Assembly: GCA_013398015.1 (NCBI GenBank) | Contig: VZRR01008220.1 | Span: 1 to 64,000, forward strand | Source of the DNA: Oreocharis arfaki | Lineage: Eukaryota; Chordata; Aves; Passeriformes; Paramythiidae | Length of the DNA stretch: 64,000 bases | Direction of reading: 5' to 3' | Shown: one piece after another, positions 54,001 through 63,000 of the stretch | Layout: each line of letters starts with the position of its first letter | Position numbering within the stretch: position 1 is the first letter of the stretch | Translations under genes and position numbers: made by a program | The notes under the pieces: model-generated | What the model was told of the DNA's origin: nothing | Seen by the model: the letters and a program-made list of their open reading frames with translations, nothing else | Database searches by the model: none

Positions 54001-57000
54001 ATGAATACATTAAATGTATGCATCTTGAAACTGAAAATGTATGATGCGACAAGGCTCAAGAAACAAAGTAGTGCTTGCACATACAGTAGAAACCTTGTGC
54101 TGGCCATACATATTTATGTTCACAAGTGGAAACACAGTGACCAGATTACCAGCAGTCTGAAAACAACTGGCATGAAACAAATCTCAGACATGGTTGTTTA
54201 AACAGATACTGTTATCAAAGACAGTCTAGTGAGACGTAACTTTCATATCTACATAGGAAAATGAGAAGCAAGTCAATCTGGCATTTTGTATAAAAACATG
54301 TCAACTGACAAATGTCAAGATGCCAACCATTTCCTTTCTCTATTCAAGTACAATGGAAAGAGTACAGAGTTTATTTTTCTTCCCACTCCTTTCTGTCACC
54401 TGCAAAAACAAGCCTATCTTTGTTTTATACCTGAACAAAAATAAGAACATCATGCATGCACACCTGAAATAAACACCAAGACAAAAACCAAAAGGATGAG
54501 TCCAAGAAGGACAACTTGGAATGACCACAGACAGCCATCAGAGAATAAATGGCAACAGTTAAGTATTATGTCAATAAAGACATCCCCATACACAACAGGT
54601 GAACTATCACTTTTTAAAATTTCTATCTCCAGAGCATTGCTAAATTTCAGTTCCTGTAAGCAAACAGTAGCAAATGAAGAACTTTAAGAACTTTCTCCTC
54701 TCCATCAGCTGCAGCTGATTAATCGGAAATATGAAACATGGCAACAGTGCCTTTAGTTTTCAAGAATACAATCAGGGATTCAAATTAGCTCAGACAGAAG
54801 AAGCATCCCATTGCATTTGCAGTGCTCCGGCAGGAGCTTTCCTTTTAACACACTTGAGCTGGATTTCCTTCTTTCTGAAGCATCTTCCTGCAATTCTGGT
54901 GCCTCTAAGATCCAGACAGCCTCAACTACCCTGTTATTAACTTCACAGATCAAGAGCAATTGAGGGGGTTCAGGTACAGCTCCAACATTTCATTAGTGAA
55001 TCTCAAAAAGAATCTTAAACTTCTTAACCATACTGTTGAGAATCAAAACGAGAGTTAACATCAAAACTGCTATGTCTGTTCCTTCCACAATCTCAAGTCT
55101 GCAAGGGAAGAGACCTTTAACTATCTGGAAGATGAAGGTAATCTGGAGAAAGTCTGGCTCCTTGCTCACATGCAGCAGTTGAAGTCTAACAACAAAAGTA
55201 TTCATATTGTAATTCACTTCACAGCCTGATCAGACTACATCTATTGTAGTAACCTCTGGCTGCAAATAGTTTTCCTGTATCTTCTTTTCCCTCTCAAAAT
55301 TAAAAGCTGTGGTTCATCTCCATCACTGCTGTATTGCAATTTCACTATTTAACAGGCTTAGCAGATTACCATCCAACACCGAAAATGATGGCCATAACCA
55401 CTCAAGAAAATAAAAATTCTTCAGATGTCTCTTTCTTAGCCTAATGCTTGACATTTCTTGTCCATTTTGTAGTATCTCTGAACTACTCAAAACCCTCAGA
55501 AGGCAACTCACACTTCAGCTGGAAAAAAAGCATCTGTAGTACATGTTCCCAGCTGCAGGATCATCTTATAAGTAAAACAGCCCTCACTAGTGCTGTAGTT
55601 GCCAATGTATCCATGGTTGCCAACACTGTAATTTTATGATACTTTCTTGGGTATAGGTAACACCTAGGAGGTCCACAATAAATCCTAAAAAGGCTTAACA
55701 TTGCTAGTTCTCATCATACCCTATGCATAAACCATTCGAGATAATCAATGTTCTTCATCACAGAAGCTCTGTGAGGGCCCAGAACAGCTCATTTCAGAGG
55801 CAAGATCAGTACCTGGAGTCTCAGTCCCTACAGTATCACAGTTACGTGTTTGAAACATTCAGCGCCGGAACCTCAGGAGTACGAAGTACAACACTTCCAT
55901 GTGTATCAGTAATTTCATCACCTGCTCTGCTGCCTACGTTAATGTTATTGGTCTTGGGACTACTACTGCTGATGTCTTTCAACATCATTGGTAGAAAGAA
56001 CATTAAGTTCCACTCTGCGGATCCTTGACTTTCCTCCATCTACCTCAGGATACCACTGTACATGAACAGAAGATAACAAACTACAAGTACCTTGGCTTGG
56101 CCCTTCTACATGGCTAGTGAACTGGATGAATAGGGACTCAAAGAAATAAGGACCCAAAACCCAGTACATGCAGTCTCAGTTAAGCGTTGCTGGATCTCTA
56201 GCTATTCTAGTACCAGGAAATGCCTACTTTTATGAAGGAATAAAACCATCTCCATCTGCTTTCAACCAGGTTTACACCATTACAAAACAGGCACTGTCGG
56301 AAGGCTCAGCAACTTTTGCAAGAGGCACGTAACATGCAGACTCTTGCTCTCCTGTTGGAGATTCAGGATTCCCCTTTTGCCACCTCCACATTTCCTAGTT
56401 TGCAAAAAAAATGTGTGCAAATGAAAAGACAGCTCTCAGCTGTATTAGGCATATACAGTATTGGCACCAGTAGGAAACTATCAGCTCAGTATGACTAAGT
56501 GTAATGATCAACCAGGTGCACCAGCATGTACACTGCCACTTACCTTCCTGAAGGCTAGGATGTATTACTTGTTTATGCCTCAAGGTCTTCAGCTCTTCCA
56601 TCAACTCCTTTTCCAGTACCTGTATTCTTGCTTGACAATCTACTCAAAAAATAAGAGAACATATAAAATACATTTGCCATGAAAAAAAACTGACTTAATA
56701 ATTTAATTTTTCAGTGTGTCTTTATAAAGAGCCACTCACAACAGAAAAAAAAAAGTACCTGGATCACTTGTAGTCAACAGGGGAGCCTGAAGATTCTGTG
56801 ACTCTTCTCCACCAGCTCTATCAACAGTGTTAATGTCAAGAGCTTCCTACATACATGAAGAGCCTTGAGTAAGTTACGATACCTTAAAACACTTACATGC
56901 AAACTAGGCCACATCAAATATCACCAAATTATTCAAAACATGAGACTGTTTCATAAACAAGCATACATTCTTTTATACAGAACTCTAGCTTCCACTGCTT

Positions 57001-60000
57001 TTTCCTAAGCTGCAAGAAGACAACGTTTCAAGTAACACAGGGTCAAAATAAGAACAGATTTGGAAAGACGCCACAAAACTCCAAACTCAGGTTAAAAGAA
57101 CATATAACTTCAGCTTGTAAGCACAAAGGGCTTTAAAAGGTTTTTGGATTTTACTCACAACAGTGAGGTTTTACCTTTGATGCAAAGGACACAAAAAGAA
57201 CACCGTCAACATCTTCAAGGTCCGGTTTAACATCTGGAAGGATACTGCCAGGGCCCAGAGAAGTGCTCTTGCTCGTTACTACAGTTTTCCCTAAACCTTT
57301 AGGTGGTCGACCAGCTTTGGAAATTTTCAGTTTCCGTGGCCTTCCTCTTTTATTTGTAACTGATGATAGGGTGGTTTGATTGTTACCAGAGCCTTTGAGA
57401 GACAAAGGGTTCTTCAGTATCCCAGGCCTTTTTCTGCCACAGATCTCCTTCTCTGGAAAGTCACAACTTACTGAGCCCCTGAGATTAAAATTAGGTGATT
57501 TGGATAGAGCCCACTGGGCCTCTGCGACTGAACAGTACTTCTGCGACATTTTACTCCCAGGAGATTCTTTTTTCATAACTAACTCCTCAGGCACAGGGAC
57601 TGTGCCTGAGCATGAGTCTTTGTGATTTTCAAAACACACAGGCAAGGAATCCAGGATTGCACCCAAAGGTGATTTATCCTTTTTGCAAGCGGAAAGCATG
57701 GTCTGTGGCAGCTCAGATATCTTCACTGTGCTCTTTGTGACTGCACAAGGTTCCAAATAGACCACAGGCATCTTACCACTATCCAGTTTTAACATTTTTG
57801 CTTTGGCAACACCTGAAGGACTGGTTAGCATACGCTTCCTAGACCGGAATTCTCCATCAACTCCATCTGTTTCACGGCGTCTCATTAGGTGTTTTTGTAC
57901 AATGGGATCATCATCGTCAGTGTTGGAATATTCATCAGTTTCTTCATCTGTGTCTTCCTGTTTCACAGTTACTCCTTGTGTGCAAATATTTGACTCGTAG
58001 TCGTAGTCATCTGCTGGCTCTTCTTTAATGACTACATTAAAGTGTCCATTCGGGTCCAATGGAGATGCCACACGGGAATTGCTTTCATAACTGCTAGCAA
58101 TGGGACTGGGGTGGGAGGGAGGGGACAAAACCAAAACACAACGTAAGATCTCTATGAAATCTCCTTTACCACAATTCCACCATCTCCCATAATCCTTCAT
58201 TACATACTGTAAAAAGCTTCCAAAACGCTCCCAGACATAAGTCTGCTAAATAAGCTGTCATTTACAAGCTTACATTTTAACAAGCAAGCACTCAAGAAAC
58301 CCCAAGAAACTGCCATTATTAAGAACAATCCAACTTCTTATCTGAAGGCAGCAGCAAAACTTCCTTCCCTGCTAATATCAGGGTGACATTTGCACTTTTT
58401 CCTCTTCTACTCAGCATGAACTCATGATAAGCTGTCATATTTGAAATGCTCAAGAAGTGGCCTTAGTTTGCTGTGTATCTCATTAAGACACTAAAGCCAT
58501 TGTGCTTGCAAGTAAGAAGCCAGGTGAGCCCCTAATGCACCAAAATTTTAGTTAATGCACCCTGAAGCCACATACAGACAATTCCTAAATTCAACTGTTA
58601 TTTGAACACTTACAGAATACTAATATCTTACTGAATCCTGCTGCATTTTCCACTAGGTCTGAGTACTAACCTAACCATTATTCAAAACAGTATGCATTAG
58701 ATACTGAAGACTAACAGTACAGGCAGCTACACTCTGATGATGGGCTTCTTTGAGGGCCAGACACATCAGTCAAAGAACTACAGTCACTAGTTTTGTTTAG
58801 TGTATCAGAACCTGGCTCCTTGTCATAAGAGAAAACTGCTAAGGTATGAAGGCAGAAACTCATCTCCAGAATAGAATTCAGAAAAAAAAGTCAGAAATTA
58901 TTTACTCAATGTATCACATAATATACCAATAACACCTTTATATTTATTATATGATACACTACATATAATCTAATTACATAAATTATTATTGTCAACTTCA
59001 TGCAATTAAAATGTTATTAAAAGTAAAATTATTCGTTAATGATGACAAGTTCAAATAAAATTCAACATAACTGTAATACTAATGCATTACATAGAGAATG
59101 AATATCGCTTTACACATATTGGATCTATATATGAATGTGTGTCTATTTTACCATTACTATCACCCATCCCTCTCCCCCTTTAAAGAAGTGCTATGCTCAG
59201 TTGAACCCACAGCTGGGATTGAGAAAGGGGAAAAGAAGTGGAGGAAGAACCTGCTTCCTTCCTGTGTAGACTGAGGACATACTTAAGGGAGAAAAGCTGG
59301 GACACAGTGAGCTGGGAGTAACATGGAGCTGGAAGTACTCCCCTCATGAAGAAAGACTGCAGTATTAAAACAGGCTGCTGACAGTCAAGATACAAATTTA
59401 TATATTTACATATAACATTCTAAAGAACACGAGAAGCTATCTAGAAAACTTGCTGCAACTCATAAGGACGCTAAGCAACCACCATTAAGCTTAAAGCAAA
59501 AACATGAGTTGTGAGGGAACAACTTCGTCCTGCTTTGTCTACTGTTTACTCTGGACAGTGAGTTTTGTATTAGAAATCTTCTAGCTTTCATTTAATTAAT
59601 AATGTGAAATGTAAGATTAAAAAGCTTTTCTCGGTCAGTGAGTTTACTGTGAACTAAATGCAGACAGACTACTTATAGGTTATTGGCAGCTGAAAATCCT
59701 GCCACAATACTAAGCTAAGAGGTTGATTCAGTACAGCTGATCCACAATTAAAGTAAATATAATTTAGACTCACTTGCTCTGCTATCTTAAAATTCTTGAA
59801 AATAATGAGGCAAAAAACCCTAGCAAACTTGCAGGCCACAAATAAATTTCTCATCTGAGTTTTACTGTTTCCAGTTGGCAGCCCAGTAAAGCCTGGACTT
59901 CTCTAGTCATTTTCTTCTATCTATTACAAGGTGTGTACATGTAAGCTAAGGATTACCTTTCTAGTAGGGATCTGGACAGTATCCAAACCAAAAAACCCTG

Positions 60001-63000
60001 CCGTAACACTGAAAGTTCTAGACACATATATTGTTTTATTCTGCATAGTGCACCCATAAGCCAGGTGGTGAGAAGAGTGAGGTATGACCCATGCATGTAT
60101 ATCCATGAGAAGATAAAAGATTTGCACAAAATGCTGTTTTTAAATTCTGATGCAATAACCAACTTCTCAAAGATTAAACCATTGCTTTTTAGCCCTGAAG
60201 CAATTTCATCTGGCCCTTAGTTAGCGAAGTTACAAGCAATGCAAGTAGTCACAGAAACTTCTCTTCCTCTAATCTATGGGAAGATGAATCAAGGAAGTTT
60301 GTCCTCTCAAAATCCTGAACTTAATCCAAATGGTGAAATAGTGTCTTAATTAGCTCTTTCTTTACCTGATATGGAACAATGCTCATATTTAAATCAACTT
60401 TCTTATAGCTTAAGTAATGTATCTGGCACTCTTGCAATGTAACAACAAAAACAGAGAAACTGCCTTTTTAAAAAATTTTGCCAGATTAAAAACCATTAAG
60501 CTGCTCACTTTTTGACAGTACCAAGACACAGGCTTTTTTGGGTACATCATTTTAAAATAAAAACCAGGGAGGAGTTGGAGGGGGCATCTGATTTCTTGTG
60601 GAATTAATCTAGCAATTATGGCAGAGGTTTGAAGGATAATCACTTGCCTTCCTCTCCCAAAAAAACGTCAAGAAAGGGAAAAAACCAAACTGTCAAGACT
60701 AAACACAAGACAACTAAATTAGAATAACAAGACTAATGGAGCATTAAAAATCCCATCAATTTTTTATTTTTGAAGGAGGAAATTCAAAAGACCGTAGAAT
60801 GGATAAAGAGTACATTAGCCCATAAGACTTAAGAACCAGTAAAGTTTGTTTGTGGTACCGTCCATGGCCTAAACATCTGAGTGTGTCCAGGCATAAGTAT
60901 TTCTATAGAAGTATCCACAACGCAAACATTTATTTTCTTTACAACATATCTAATTAAATTAAACATACTATCAGACCACAGAAGCAGAAGGAAAAGAACC
61001 TATATAGTACCTTGGATAAAGAAAATAGTCCTTTATTTCTGAAGGCCTCTAACAACTCAAGATTAAAATTATTCTTAGGTATATGCAACCTTTAACATGG
61101 TTCTATTCTCAAAAACGTCAGAAGAATTGAGCAGTGGTGGGGAGTATCACCCTCTCTAGTGGAGCACTAGGACTCCACTTCTTTTAGAGAGGATTATTTG
61201 AGAGGTAGCAGCTCCCAACTTGCTTCTCACTCAAATCTAAGCTCAGCAGAAATCACTACTCTGCCTAAAAGCAAGATAGTGCCTATCAAGTACTACTAAG
61301 AGCTTGCCCACCACAAAAAAAAAAAAAACAACACTGCCCAGTGTTCATTAATACATAATTAATGTGTTTGGTTTGAAAAAGAAAAGTGCCACACTCTCAG
61401 TGCTGTCCTTGAAAGGCTGACGTACTTCTAAACTCAACTGTACGGCATGAAAACACCGAACAGATCACAAAAAAGAACTAACGCTCTGAAGAACTCCAGC
61501 ACTGATAAAGATAGTTTTGCCGTTTCTCGGACAAGATGAATTTTCTCTTTCCAAGCAAAGAGTTTGACTTTTTCACACAGATTACAAAAACATGTAACAA
61601 AAAGCCGGCCAGTGCTTGAAAGTAGTGCTATGACAATAATAACATTTGTTCATCAAGTGACAGGTGCTTCCAAGCCAGACAACAGAAAGATCTTTTGCAG
61701 TCTTTTCCTGTCTGTGCAGCTTTTAGCTCTTTTCAGAGATAACTGCCTTGTAGACAAAACCAGAGAAGGAATCTAACATGCTCTGGACCAAAAGAAATCT
61801 GCCAACGTGCATCAGCTATTTTTAAGGAAGGCGGTTGAGTCCTTAAAACAATGCTTTTTATTCCTTGGCAATAAATAGTCCTCAAAAAAATTTGCTTCAA
61901 TGACCCTCTCCAGGCAAATGAAATATGACTGTGAAAGCAAAATACAGCTGACAATAATTATTTTCTGAGTTTAACTTCCAATATACAAAGTTATCTAAAC
62001 ACTTCTCCATGCTCTTAGGAATTAAACAAAGCCCATCTTCTCTGTAATCGGTGTATTTTCAGTATTTAAGATGGATTAGAACAGTGTTTTTTGAGAATGA
62101 AATAAGTCTAGAAGACCTTCTTTCTAATAGACTGACACATGAAAACACTGCAAAAGAAAGGTTTGAGCACTCTAGAACTCAAAACTATTCTAGTACTCTT
62201 AAGAATTATTACAAATAAACTCAATAAAGTGTCAAAGTATGGATAACTTTGTAATTCGAAGTTTTTCTCAAGTTACTCAAAAGTTACTCAAAAGGCAAGG
62301 AGATCCTTTTTGCAAGACAAAAAACAACTGAGGAAACCTCTGTCCTCTCTAAAACACACTGCAGTTGTATAATAATACAGCCTTTGTGTAATACAGTTGT
62401 ACAGTAATAGAGCCTGTATAATTACATCATAAATATAACTTTTCTCCTAGAAGAACTGACCTCCAATTTCACCATTAACAGCATCCTGATATCCCGCAGT
62501 TATATAATTCTCTTGTGTACTGGCCTAGGAAGGTTGCTTTTGTCACTACATCTTTGGCAGATTTAAGCGTGGTATTAACAAAGTGACAATAAAGCAACAT
62601 AGCAGAAAAGAAACCTCTATGTTTTTTAATCATTTCTTTGCATTTGAAATATCTCTACATTCACATTAACTATTCACAAAGTCTGCTCTATTCTATTGCT
62701 TGAGTTTTCAAAACTAACTGAAAGTGCAGTAAAATAATAGGTTTTGCCAGGCTTGCTTTAGAAAAAGCAAGTTATTCTGAAGTACTTCCCTTACCTCACA
62801 GCAAATATGAGGCAACTAACTACCAACAGGCAGGCAACCTCATACTTCTTCGTGGAATAAAAGAATTCACATCAAGCAGTTATTGACAGAAGAGCAGCTT
62901 GCTGACAATTACAACTGCCTTGCAGCAATCCCTAAACATGCCTAACCTCAATACCCACACACCACTCACTTTCACTAATGAAAACTGAAGCTATAGAGAC

